NCBI RefSeq assembly: GCF_900109165.1
Contig: NZ_FNZF01000002.1
Location: 496,001 to 560,000, forward strand
DNA: 64,000 bases
Reading direction: 5' to 3'
Source of the DNA: Bhargavaea ginsengi
GTDB taxonomy: Bacteria; Bacillota; Bacilli; Bacillales_A; Planococcaceae
This document shows, in pieces, positions 34,643 to 41,593 of the stretch. The first letter of the stretch is position 1; each line of letters begins with the position of its first letter. A model generated the notes under the pieces. That model made no database searches and was not told where the DNA came from. It was given only the letters and a program-made list of their open reading frames with translations. The position numbers were made by a program, and so were the translations under genes.

Positions 34643-35194
34643 TTGCAACAGCATTATTTCCTTGGCATCCGGATTCCTGCGGATGTGCAGCCGCTTGCCG
34701 AAAAGTACATGGACCTTCACATGCTGTCGGATCGCTATAAAGTGGTTTCTCACCCGGAGGACCTGCACATCACGCTATTTTACCTGGGTGCATGTGATGA
34801 ACGTAAAATTTCGAAACTGGTCACAAAGCTGTGTTCTGTTGCGGCGGAGCATCAGGTATTTTCCATACAAGTGGACGGATTCAATTTTTTTGGTCCGTCT
34901 ACCGGTCCGCGTGTCACCTACCTGTCGGTTACAAAGAATCTGATGCTGGACCGGCTTCAGAAATCCGTCTCAGATGCGGTGAAATCTGTGACCGGCCTTC
35001 CGTCGGCCGACCGCTTTGTCCCCCATATTACCATCGCGAAAAAACGGAAAACCGACGAGCGGCTTGATCTCTCTCCAGATCTGTTCAGTCCTCATACGAT
35101 CCCGGTTGATCACTTCCATCTTTTTGCCATCCATCCTCAGCAGCTGCCGAAATACAAACCGGTTGCTTCTTTCCAGCTTGGGCATGACCGTTAA
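34643..35194 (+). CDS. thpR: RNA 2',3'-cyclic phosphodiesterase (2H family, ThpR/LigT)
   Basis: A 183-aa 2H phosphoesterase. The two HxTx motifs are HITLFYLG near residue 40 and HITIAKKR near residue 130, and YFLGIRIP at the N-terminus is family-typical. The family opens 2',3'-cyclic phosphates or 2'-5' links in RNA. The likely start is TTG 34643, seven bases after AGAGGCG; ATG 34586 is in frame but has no site. A terminator follows. Confidence 0.87.
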   Translation: MQQHYFLGIRIPADVQPLAEKYMDLHMLSDRYKVVSHPEDLHITLFYLGACDERKISKLVTKLCSVAAEHQVFSIQVDGFNFFGPSTGPRVTYLSVTKNLMLDRLQKSVSDAVKSVTGLPSADRFVPHITIAKKRKTDERLDLSPDLFSPHTIPVDHFHLFAIHPQQLPKYKPVASFQLGHDR

Positions 35195-35221
35195 AGAACG
35201 GATTTCGTGCCGTTCTTTTTA
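35193..35221 (+). terminator. Terminator of thpR
   Basis: AAGAACGG and CCGTTCTT pair around an eight-base loop, followed by TTT. It overlaps the thpR stop codon. Confidence 0.85.
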
Positions 35222-35230
35222 TCATGGTAC

Positions 35231-35292
35231 TTGTCATTGAGCAGTACATTGGAATATACTGTTTTATAGTACTTATCTTTGTACAGTACTAT
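35231..35292 (+). promoter_or_regulatory. padR promoter with palindromic operator
   Basis: TTGTCA (35231-35236) and TATACT (35255-35260) are 18 bp apart. Directly downstream lies the perfect inverted repeat ATAGTACT-N11-AGTACTAT (35266-35292), over the expected start point. PadR repressors bind such spaced palindromes, so autorepression is likely. Confidence 0.7.
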
Positions 35293-35310
35293 TGAATGGG
35301 AAGGTGACAC

Positions 35311-35634
35311 ATGAATATTCAATTTAAAAAAGGGGTGCTCAATCTTTGTGTTCTTGCTTTGCTTGACGGCCAGGATCGCTATGGTTATGAGCTTGTCCAG
35401 ATGATTTCCAGGCGGATCGAAGTTTCGGAAGGCTCTGTGTACACCCTGCTCAGAAGATTGACCAAAGAAGGGTTTTTCGAGACCTATCTGAAAGAATCCA
35501 ATGAAGGGCCGCCGAGAAAATATTATCGGCTGACTCAGTCGGGCCAGGATTATCTGCAAGATCTGCTTGCCGAATGGCGAGAATTCACCGAAAATGTCAA
35601 CGAACTGATCGGAGGGGATGGGAAAGATGAATAA
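35311..35634 (+). CDS. PadR-family transcriptional regulator
   Basis: A 107-aa PadR-type winged-helix regulator: [19 protein letters not shown] at the N-terminus, [19 protein letters not shown] as the recognition helix, and [17 protein letters not shown] as wing plus start of the dimer helix. It typically represses its own operon. GGGAAGGTG lies upstream of ATG 35311. Its stop overlaps the start of the DUF1700/DUF4097 gene, so the two are translationally coupled. Confidence 0.92.
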   Translation: MNIQFKKGVLNLCVLALLDGQDRYGYELVQMISRRIEVSEGSVYTLLRRLTKEGFFETYLKESNEGPPRKYYRLTQSGQDYLQDLLAEWREFTENVNELIGGDGKDE

Positions 35635-36685
35635 GGAACAATTTCTGCTTGCACTGGAGGAAGAACTGGCTGTATTGCCTGAAGATGAGAAAGAGGACGT
35701 CCTCGGTGATCTTGATGAGTACTTTGATGAAGGGGTGCGCGACGGCAAGAGCGAGGAGGAAATTTCAGTATCTCTCGGCTCCCCCGCGGCCATCGCTTCT
35801 GACATTCTGAGTGCGTATCCGGAATTCACGGAAACGGAAAGGCCTGCTGCCCCCAGCAGCAGGCAACGGGATGACTATGAACTGATCGAGATTCTTGACG
35901 GGCACTTTACTGCCGCTGAAGTCATGACCGAAACTGGTGCTGTACGTCTCATACCGTCAACTGATACTGTCACCCGAATCGAGCTGATCGGAGAAAAGAA
36001 AGATTTAAAGTTCGATGCCGATATTAGTGATGCAAAGCTGAGCATTACTCTGGTTGGACGGCGCACCATCAGAAGCTGGTTCAGCTTCGGTTCCACCCCG
36101 ACGTTCCGGATGGTGATCCATTTACCTAAGAAACTGTATGACTCTATCTTGGCCAGAACGGAAAACGGGTCGATTTCTGCCGAACAGCAACTGGCCCGAC
36201 AGTTTGCAGCCCGTTCTGATAATGGCAGGATCACCATCAGGGAATGCGCCTTTCGCGAGATAGATGCGAAGTCCGATAACGGACGCATTGAAATAAACAA
36301 GACTGAATCAGATACAATCAAGTGCGAGACGGACAACGGACGCATTGAGATGTTCCGTGTCCGGTCCGGCCGGCTCCGCGCAGAAACTGATAACGGACGA
36401 ATCGTCATGGAAAACGTGGAAGGAGCAATTACCGGAAGGACGGATAATGGACGCATTGAACTTTCCGTAGACCGCATCGGTGATTCGGTCGACCTGAAAA
36501 CGGACAATGGCAGTATCACTGTCTCCACAACGGCTAAACCGACTGATGCCTTGATCAGGACGAGAACCGACAATGGACAAGTGGATATTTTCGGAGTGCG
36601 CACGAAAGAGGCACTCTACGGGGATGGCAGCATTCTGGTTAAACTTGAATCCGATAATGGAAGAATCACAGTGAAGCAGCAGTAA
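35627..36685 (+). CDS. DUF1700 (HAAS) plus DUF4097 beta-repeat protein
   Basis: A 352-aa protein. Residues 1-65 form the HAAS/DUF1700 helical domain ([20 protein letters not shown], then [12 protein letters not shown]), usually paired with PadR regulators. From about residue 85 follows a DUF4097 beta-helix with nine copies of a (T/S)(D/E)NG-x-I/V motif (TENGSI, SDNGRI twice, TDNGRI three times, TDNGSI, TDNGQV, SDNGRI), about 17-25 residues apart. There is no signal peptide or membrane helix, unlike LiaG-type relatives. ATG 35627 fits the GGAGG spacing better than ATG 35618. It overlaps padR, and a strong terminator follows. Function unknown; envelope-stress links are inferred from relatives such as YvlB. 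Confidence 0.85.
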   Translation: MNKEQFLLALEEELAVLPEDEKEDVLGDLDEYFDEGVRDGKSEEEISVSLGSPAAIASDILSAYPEFTETERPAAPSSRQRDDYELIEILDGHFTAAEVMTETGAVRLIPSTDTVTRIELIGEKKDLKFDADISDAKLSITLVGRRTIRSWFSFGSTPTFRMVIHLPKKLYDSILARTENGSISAEQQLARQFAARSDNGRITIRECAFREIDAKSDNGRIEINKTESDTIKCETDNGRIEMFRVRSGRLRAETDNGRIVMENVEGAITGRTDNGRIELSVDRIGDSVDLKTDNGSITVSTTAKPTDALIRTRTDNGQVDIFGVRTKEALYGDGSILVKLESDNGRITVKQQ

Positions 36686-36710
36686 GCGATTTAATAGCAA
36701 ACATAAACAT

Positions 36711-36753
36711 GGGCCAGTCCTGAGCAGGTTGCTCTCAGGACTGGCCCTTTTTT
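36711..36753 (+). terminator. Terminator of the padR operon
   Basis: GGGCCAGTCCTGAG and CTCAGGACTGGCCC form a 14-bp stem, followed by six T. It touches the 3' end of the convergent dUTPase gene. Confidence 0.94.
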
Positions 36754-37237
36754 AATACCCACGCTGTTGCCTGGCATAGTTTTCTTCGTTTTTCTCCCGG
36801 TAAGCCTGAATCAACTCATCCGCGGTGAATCCGAGCGTTTCTGCAATTGCTTTATAAAGGATCCAGACCGATTCGTACGAAGCCCTATCCTGCCGCTCCC
36901 CGAAATCCAGAACTGCGCGCTGCGTCCGGAGAAACAGTTCCGTCAGGTCTTCATCCTCCTCCCCCTCAGGCCATTGCTTGAGATCATCCATCCCCTTCAG
37001 GATGCCAAGAGACAGCAAGAAATGGATTGAGTCAACGTACTCTTCGATCAGCACCGGTTTGGTAGACGGGCCTTTCCGGCTCCAGAACTTAAAGCATCTT
37101 GTCTCATTGGCCAGCTCTGCAAGTTCAACGGTCAGGGCGAGCAGTTTCTCCCTAAAAACTTCCCGCTCGACACCATTGTTCTCTTTAATATACGCATCCA
37201 GCTGTTTCTGCATCTTAAATAGTTCAGTCAATTCCAC
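36752..37237 (-). CDS. Dimeric all-alpha dUTPase
   Basis: A 161-aa protein of the all-alpha NTP pyrophosphatase superfamily, dimeric dUTPase branch, which hydrolyses dUTP to dUMP and keeps uracil out of DNA. The metal-binding helices are LLALTVELAELANETRCFKFW (E-x-x-E near residues 37-40) and VLIEEYVDSIHFLLSLG (E-x-x-D near 65-70). The start is GTG 37237 after GGAAGTG and matches the family start (ELTELFKMQKQLD). The frame is open upstream but crosses the ysdB promoter. It may complement the UDG at 1986-2558 in uracil control. Confidence 0.85.
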   Translation of the reverse strand: MELTELFKMQKQLDAYIKENNGVEREVFREKLLALTVELAELANETRCFKFWSRKGPSTKPVLIEEYVDSIHFLLSLGILKGMDDLKQWPEGEEDEDLTELFLRTQRAVLDFGERQDRASYESVWILYKAIAETLGFTADELIQAYREKNEENYARQQRGY

Positions 37238-37272
37238 ATTGTCACTTCCAATCAGAAAAAAATCATGTTTCA

Positions 37273-37300
37273 TGAAACCTTTATGCGTTTCAATCGTATA
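37273..37300 (+). promoter_or_regulatory. SigW-type promoter of ysdB
   Basis: TGAAAC (37273-37278) and CGTATA (37295-37300) are 16 bp apart, an exact match to the extracytoplasmic sigma-W consensus TGAAAC-N16-CGTA. YsdB belongs to the SigW regulon in B. subtilis, so site and gene support each other. Confidence 0.9.
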
Positions 37301-37334
37301 GGAGGGTACCAGTATGTGCAAGGGAGGCACCGCC

Positions 37335-37727
37335 ATGGCCTTAATTATCCGAATGATCGTGATAGCCATCATCGTATACCTTTTCTACCGGGGCATCCGG
37401 TACCTCACCGACCCAAAAAGAAAATTGGACGAAGCCTTTGAGCAGGAACGCTACTACTTCTATGACGATGTGAAAAATGTCCGGAAAAATTTCTTTATTA
37501 CTTACAAAGGCGCTCTTTTCGAAGGTGAGAAATACATGGGGACGACCGAACGTTCATTTGAAGTGGTCTCCATCTTTGTATGGGTCAAAGACGAAGCCTC
37601 CCTACAGGGCTTTAACCGGGACGATTTTATCTTTCTCGAGAAAGAAATCCGGATGAGCTATCCGGATGCGGAAATCAATTGGAAGAATCCAATCGAACAG
37701 CTGATGAAAAAAGGCGGAACCGCGTGA
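37335..37727 (+). CDS. ysdB: SigW-pathway protein YsdB
   Basis: A 130-aa protein with one N-terminal membrane helix (LIIRMIVIAIIVYLFYRGI) and a cytosolic domain (LDEAFEQERYYFYDDVKNVRKNF, split by length; TYKGALFEGEKYMG). It is the same size as B. subtilis YsdB and lies near rplT-ysdA as there. Function unknown; SigW link known. ATG 37335 has GGGAGG eight bases upstream; ATG 37314 has none. The stop codon TGA (37725-37727) is also the left copy of the 3-bp target duplication of the IS element that follows, so the insertion left the protein intact. Confidence 0.88.
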   Translation: MALIIRMIVIAIIVYLFYRGIRYLTDPKRKLDEAFEQERYYFYDDVKNVRKNFFITYKGALFEGEKYMGTTERSFEVVSIFVWVKDEASLQGFNRDDFIFLEKEIRMSYPDAEINWKNPIEQLMKKGGTA

Positions 37728-37772
37728 TGAACTGCACCCGGTCAAGTAGACAGATGAAATAAGTAAAATCGC

Positions 37773-38661
37773 TTAAGCGGCTTCAGTCCTGTATTCAATG
37801 GGGCTGAGGCCGTTTAGTCGTTCCTGAAGACGTTCGTGATTATAAAAATGAATATACGCATCAACTGCGTTCTTCAGCTCATCAAACGATTGATAGGTAC
37901 TCAAATAATACTCCTCGCATTTTAGGGCACCCCAAAAAGACTCCATCGGCGAATTATCGATGCATCGGCCTACCCTGGACATACTTTGTATGATGCCGGC
38001 CTTATCTAACTTGATTTTGAATTGCTTGCTGGTGTACTGGAATCCGCGGTCACTGTGGAGAATTGGCTTTGCGTTGGGCTCAGCCCGCAGGGCTTGATCC
38101 AATGTCACGAATACCAATGCATTGTTGTTGGAACGGCCCAGGACATAAGAAACGATGGAACCGTCATGGAGGTCTCGGATTGCACTCAAGTATGCCTTGG
38201 ATTCAATACCGTACTTGAACTCCGTGACGTCCGTGACCCATTTCTGATTCGGCTTGTCCGCAAGGAATTCCCGATTCAGGATGTTCTCTGCCACGTGCTG
38301 CGGAGTGGATGGCAAATAGCGTTTCTTTTTCCGGCGGATGACCGATTGGATTCCTGCCAGTCTCATCAGGCGGTATACCCGCTTGTAATTGAATTTGCGG
38401 TCATGCCTGCGTTCAAGTACCATCTTCATTGTAACCGTAGATCCCTTTGCGCTCCTTGTGAATCTCCCGGATGTCTGTAAGGAGTTCCTGATTCAATTGC
38501 TCTTCTTTAGTAGGAACTCGGTTCAGCCATTGATAGTAGGACGATCGGCCAATTCCAGCGAGCTCACACAATAATTCAATCGGATGTCCATCTGACTCAT
38601 GGACTTCGCGAATGGCCAGATAACGGTTTTCCTGCCGGACCCCGCTTAGAAACGCCTCCTT
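37773..38661 (-). pseudogene. IS3-family transposase orfB, frameshifted
   Basis: The first part of orfB (KEAFLSGVRQENRYLAIREV, then LCELAGIGRSSYYQWLNR) runs in one frame to about 38430, where IYGY is followed by NEDGT and a stop; the second part continues in another frame from MKMVLERRHDRKFNYKRVYR (ATG 38429). Related proteins read IYGYR-T-MKMVL without a break, so about five bases appear lost. The DDE residues are all in the second part: TDVTEF, HSDRGFQYT and SPMESFWGALK. The orfA/orfB junction itself is a normal -1 arrangement for IS3 elements and is not the lesion. Confidence 0.82.
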
Positions 38662-39320
38662 TCGATTTCATCCAACTTTTTTAGGAGAGCATTCTGAGCC
38701 CGAAGGCGCTCATTCTCCTTCTCGATCCTTTTGATCTCCAACTTCAGACGCTCCTCATTTGTCAGCTCTTCGTCTGCCTTTTTGCGTCCGCGCCCGTCTT
38801 TCAGGGCCTCTTCCTGGCCTTCTTCGTATTTCTTCACCCATTGGTAGACCTGATTATAGGAAACCTTGTAGGTTTCGGCTGTTCCCTGATAATCCTTGCC
38901 AGATGCAATACACTGCTGGGCAATCTCAATCCGTTCTTTTAGTGTTGTCTTCCTTCCCCTGGTCATGGGATCCCTCCGTTCCTTAAGTCCCCTCGGGACT
39001 TCTCCATGACCATTATACTTTTTCAGCCATTTACTAAAAACGGAACGGCTACTAATCCGATACTTGATAACCACCTCGCTCTGTGAAAGGTTCCCATTTA
39101 TATAATCACTGATAGCCGCTATCTTCAGTTCCTTCGAATAAGACTTCCAACCAGCCTTGGGCTCTAGTTCTGACACTCCCAATGACCACTGTCTGAGCCA
39201 ATTTCTTAGTGTGCTTTTTGAGATACCGAATTTACTGCGAATCTGGGGAATTGACAGTCCATTCTCAAAGGCTTGGATCACTTCCATCTTTTGTTCTAAA
39301 GAAAAACCTTGATAAGCCAA
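38646..39320 (-). CDS. IS3-family transposase orfA (helix-turn-helix protein)
   Basis: About 224 aa with two helix-turn-helix units (EKMEVIQAFENGLSIPQIRS-like near residue 10-35 and KERIEIAQQCIASGKDYQGT near 125-150) and a C-terminal leucine-zipper coiled coil (LKLEIKRIEKENERLRAQNA). OrfA binds the IS ends and is normally joined to OrfB by -1 frameshifting. TTG 39320 has GGGAG eight bases upstream; TTG 39338 is also in frame. It appears intact although its partner is broken. Confidence 0.85.
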   Translation of the reverse strand: MAYQGFSLEQKMEVIQAFENGLSIPQIRSKFGISKSTLRNWLRQWSLGVSELEPKAGWKSYSKELKIAAISDYINGNLSQSEVVIKYRISSRSVFSKWLKKYNGHGEVPRGLKERRDPMTRGRKTTLKERIEIAQQCIASGKDYQGTAETYKVSYNQVYQWVKKYEEGQEEALKDGRGRKKADEELTNEERLKLEIKRIEKENERLRAQNALLKKLDEIERRRF

Positions 39321-39414
39321 TGTAAAAACTCCCTTCAAAGTAAAACAGAGTTTAGTTTTTTACTCTGTCTACTTTGAAGGGAGCATATCATGATGCGGCC
39401 CGCCTTATTTGTAT

Positions 39415-39693
39415 TTATCCGGCTTGGCTTGTCCCGGCCAGATATAGAACTGCTGCCAGATCCAGAATGGCCAGCATCAGAAAGCCTACACGGAATAAGG
39501 TATGCTTCGTCTTATGCCGGAATGTCTGCATGCCCGCATAGGCCCCTGCCCCTCCGCCGAGTATGGCAAGAAGCCAAAGTGTCCGCTCAGGTACGCGCCA
39601 GCCACCGTTTTTCGCCTGCCTCTTGTCATACCCCATCATGAAAAAGCTGTAGACAGATAAAATCACAATCCAGCCGATCAGCACGTCTTCCAT
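39415..39693 (-). CDS. ysdA: DUF1294 membrane protein YsdA
   Basis: A 92-aa membrane protein with three hydrophobic segments (IGWIVILSVYSFFMMGY, LWLLAILGGGAGAYAGM, VGFLMLAILDLAAVLYLAG). The central MGYDKRQAKNGGWRVPERTLW motif, split by length, and TFRHKTKH are the DUF1294 signature. Function unknown. It lies downstream of rplT, as in B. subtilis, but behind the rplT terminator. The IS element sits just beyond its stop. Confidence 0.9.
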   Translation of the reverse strand: MEDVLIGWIVILSVYSFFMMGYDKRQAKNGGWRVPERTLWLLAILGGGAGAYAGMQTFRHKTKHTLFRVGFLMLAILDLAAVLYLAGTSQAG

Positions 39694-39712
39694 GGCGCTT
39701 CCCCCAGTTATG

Positions 39713-39742
39713 CAAAAAGACCGGCGAACGATTCGCCGGTCT
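39713..39742 (-). terminator. Terminator of infC-rpmI-rplT
   Basis: On the minus strand AGACCGGCGAA and TTCGCCGGTCT form an 11-bp stem with a TCG loop, followed by TTTT. Confidence 0.93.
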
Positions 39743-39752
39743 GTTCACTGAA

Positions 39753-40112
39753 TTAGTTGTTGACTGCTTTTTTCGCAGCTTCTGCAAGCTGTGCGAATGC
39801 TTTCTCGTCAGTGATGGCGAGGTCAGCGAGCATCTTGCGGTTTACATCGATGCCGGCAACTTTGAGGCCGTGCATGAGCTTGCTGTAAGACAGGCCGTTC
39901 AGCCGTGCAGCAGCATTGATCCGTGCGATCCACAGTTTGCGGAAGTCACGTTTTTTCTGACGACGGTCACGGTATGCATATTGCAGGGACTTCATGACCT
40001 GTTGGTTTGCTGTTTTGTAGAGTGTGTGCTTCGAGCCGTAGTAGCCTTTGGCAAGTTTGAGAACACGATTACGACGCTTGCGCGTTACTGTACCGCCTTT
40101 TACGCGTGGCAT
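39753..40112 (-). CDS. rplT: 50S ribosomal protein L20
   Basis: A 119-aa L20 with the standard [20 protein letters not shown] start and the [20 protein letters not shown] core. It is needed early in 50S assembly and represses its own operon by binding the infC leader. ATG 40112 follows GGAGGG. It is the last gene of infC-rpmI-rplT. Confidence 0.99.
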   Translation of the reverse strand: MPRVKGGTVTRKRRNRVLKLAKGYYGSKHTLYKTANQQVMKSLQYAYRDRRQKKRDFRKLWIARINAAARLNGLSYSKLMHGLKVAGIDVNRKMLADLAITDEKAFAQLAEAAKKAVNN

Positions 40113-40154
40113 TGGATTTCCCTCCTGATGTTGATTCGTTTTCTATAATCGGAA

Positions 40155-40355
40155 TTATTTCATGTAAGTGAGCATTTGCTTGATGCGCTTGAAATCGCCT
40201 TTGGAAACGACAGCAGCTTTGCGGAGATGACGCTTTTGCTTAGTCGATTTGTTGGCGAACAAGTGGCTTGTGTAAGCACGGCCGCGCTTGAGTTTGCCGG
40301 AACCGGTGCGCTTGAAGCGCTTAGCGGAACCTTTGTGTGTTTTCATTTTAGGCAT
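40155..40355 (-). CDS. rpmI: 50S ribosomal protein L35
   Basis: A 66-aa L35 with the expected [20 protein letters not shown] start and [19 protein letters not shown] core. AGGAGG precedes ATG 40355. It lies 30 bp after infC and 42 bp before rplT. Confidence 0.99.
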   Translation of the reverse strand: MPKMKTHKGSAKRFKRTGSGKLKRGRAYTSHLFANKSTKQKRHLRKAAVVSKGDFKRIKQMLTYMK

Positions 40356-40385
40356 GGTCGGTATCCTCCTAGTCCTTTGCGTAGA

Positions 40386-40913
40386 TTATTTCTTTTCTTC
40401 GATCGGGGCCATCATTAGGAACATGCTCCGGCCATCCATTTTTGGTCTTTGTTCGACCGTTCCGACTTCCTTGCAGGCTTCAGCAAAACGTTCGAGAACG
40501 CGCTGGCCGATCTCCTTGTGGGTGATCGCACGGCCGCGGAAGCGGATGGAAGCTTTCACTTTGTCCCCTTTTTCAAGGAACTTGATTGCGTTTCGAAGCT
40601 TGGTCTGGAAGTCATGCTCGTCAATGGATGGGCTCAGCCGCACTTCTTTGACACTGATGACTTTCTGATTTTTGCGCGCTTCCCGTTCTTTCTTCTGCTG
40701 TTCGAACTTGAACTTCCCATAGTCCATGATCCGGGCTACTGGCGGTTTCGCGTTCGGTGCGACAAGAACGAGATCCAAGTTTGCACGCGTGGCGATTTCC
40801 ATCGCTTCATTCCGCGTTTTGACGCCCAGCTGGTCACCGTTTTGGTCGATGATGCGGAGCTCCCGGGCACGGATGCCCTCGTTTACAAATTTGTCTCGGT
40901 TATCTCTGCTAAT
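40386..40913 (-). CDS. infC: Translation initiation factor IF-3, ATT start
   Basis: A 175-aa IF-3 with N-domain [20 protein letters not shown], the linker, and C-domain [20 protein letters not shown]. It binds the 30S subunit and discards bad start codons. The likely start is ATT at 40911-40913, preceded by GGAGGTGG at six to eight bases; no ATG or GTG fits the conserved N-terminus. A rare ATT/AUU start is the known self-control device of infC, since IF-3 itself discriminates against it. The in-frame ATG further upstream lies in the regulatory leader. Confidence 0.93.
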   Translation of the reverse strand: MSRDNRDKFVNEGIRARELRIIDQNGDQLGVKTRNEAMEIATRANLDLVLVAPNAKPPVARIMDYGKFKFEQQKKEREARKNQKVISVKEVRLSPSIDEHDFQTKLRNAIKFLEKGDKVKASIRFRGRAITHKEIGQRVLERFAEACKEVGTVEQRPKMDGRSMFLMMAPIEEKK

Positions 40914-41147
40914 CGTAAGCCACCTCCGTGTAGTAATTCGCGAATACATGGTTTGGGCAGGCTCGCGGGGATGGTCCCCGTGGCCAATCCGAAAGAAAAA
41001 CGGGTGGACCGAGGTCCACCCGCCGCATATGTGACCGCGCCAAGAGGCACGGGACGTCACAATGGTGCAAACCTGCCAACAGCCAAAGCGTCGATCAGGT
41101 GAGAAGCGGGCAGCTCCTTCTTCTACCACAAACTGTATTCCTTAACC
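40914..41147 (-). ncRNA. L20-type leader (attenuator) of infC-rpmI-rplT
   Basis: About 234 bases between the promoter and infC. The 3' half contains a terminator hairpin on the minus strand, GGGTGGACC-TC-GGTCCACCC followed by GTTTTTCTTT (about 40998-41027), preceded by complex stems (GCAGG/CCTGC types). This is the layout of the Bacillus L20 leader, where L20 binding favours termination. Confidence 0.78.
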
Positions 41148-41153
41148 TAATCA

Positions 41154-41182
41154 ATAATAGCCTATGCAACACGGCTTGTCAA
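41154..41182 (-). promoter_or_regulatory. SigA promoter of infC-rpmI-rplT
   Basis: On the minus strand TTGACA (41177-41182) and TATTAT (41154-41159) are 17 bp apart. Confidence 0.85.
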
Positions 41183-41220
41183 TGATTATGTTGGAGAATC
41201 ATGTTTTGGGACAGTATTGA

Positions 41221-41360
41221 TTATGGAGCGTGGTTGATTTCCGCTCCGGGCGGACGCTTTCCGCGGGCCGGCGCCGAGCCCCGCGACTGCGTCTCCCGGG
41301 TCTCGCCTGTCCGGCTTTTCCCGCAGGAGTCGCCGCCCTACGCTACAATCAACCATTATA
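41221..41360. repeat. GC-rich dispersed palindromic repeat
   Basis: Outer arms TGGTTGATT (41231-41239) and AATCAACCA (41347-41355) enclose a GC-rich core with CGCTTTCCGCGGGC and CTTTTCCCGCAGGAG segments. The 25 bases at 41261-41285 and 14 bases at 41315-41328 are identical to parts of the element at 22353-22600. This type of core is familiar from intergenic repeats of Bacillales. Confidence 0.7.
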
Positions 41361-41593
41361 GTTAGTACTGATCATAGATATTATCTTCCCCATCGGGATT
41401 GGCGCGAATTTCATCTCGCGCCGACACAACATATCGGAGCGGAATGAAGTGTAGGTGACCGATGCGGTAGGCGACGCCGTAAGATTGGCCGGGAACGAAG
41501 TGACTTAGGGCCAAGCTTACGGCCAAAGCCATCTGCCGGCACCGAAACGTCATACATCATCGGGCCACATCATTTGGAGCATTCCGTTGAATA
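41361..41593. other. Intergenic region with two hairpins
   Basis: No gene. Hairpins are GGCGCGA/TCGCGCC (about 41400-41422) and a 15-bp arm pair, GCCGTAAGATTGGCC (41476-41490) with GGCCAAGCTTACGGC (41509-41523). Neither has a T-run, so the thrS terminator is not obvious. Confidence 0.5.

Larger units (their letters stand above)
37728..39390. mobile_element. IS3-family (IS150-group-like) insertion sequence, 1663 bp
   Basis: Both ends start TG and align as TGAACTGCACCC and TGATATGCTCCC, followed on both sides by TCAA(A)GTAGACAG. A 3-bp direct repeat TGA flanks the element (37725-37727 and 39391-39393). It encodes orfA (39320-38646) and a frameshifted orfB (about 38661-37773) on the minus strand. 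It separates ysdB from ysdA. The orfB lesion suggests this copy cannot transpose on its own. Confidence 0.85.

Noticed and set aside
36160..36680. Regularly spaced GATAACGGACGC-like DNA repeats, first taken as a possible direct-repeat array
   Set aside because: They encode the (T/S)DNGRI motifs of the DUF4097 protein and lie in frame, so the repetition is protein-level.
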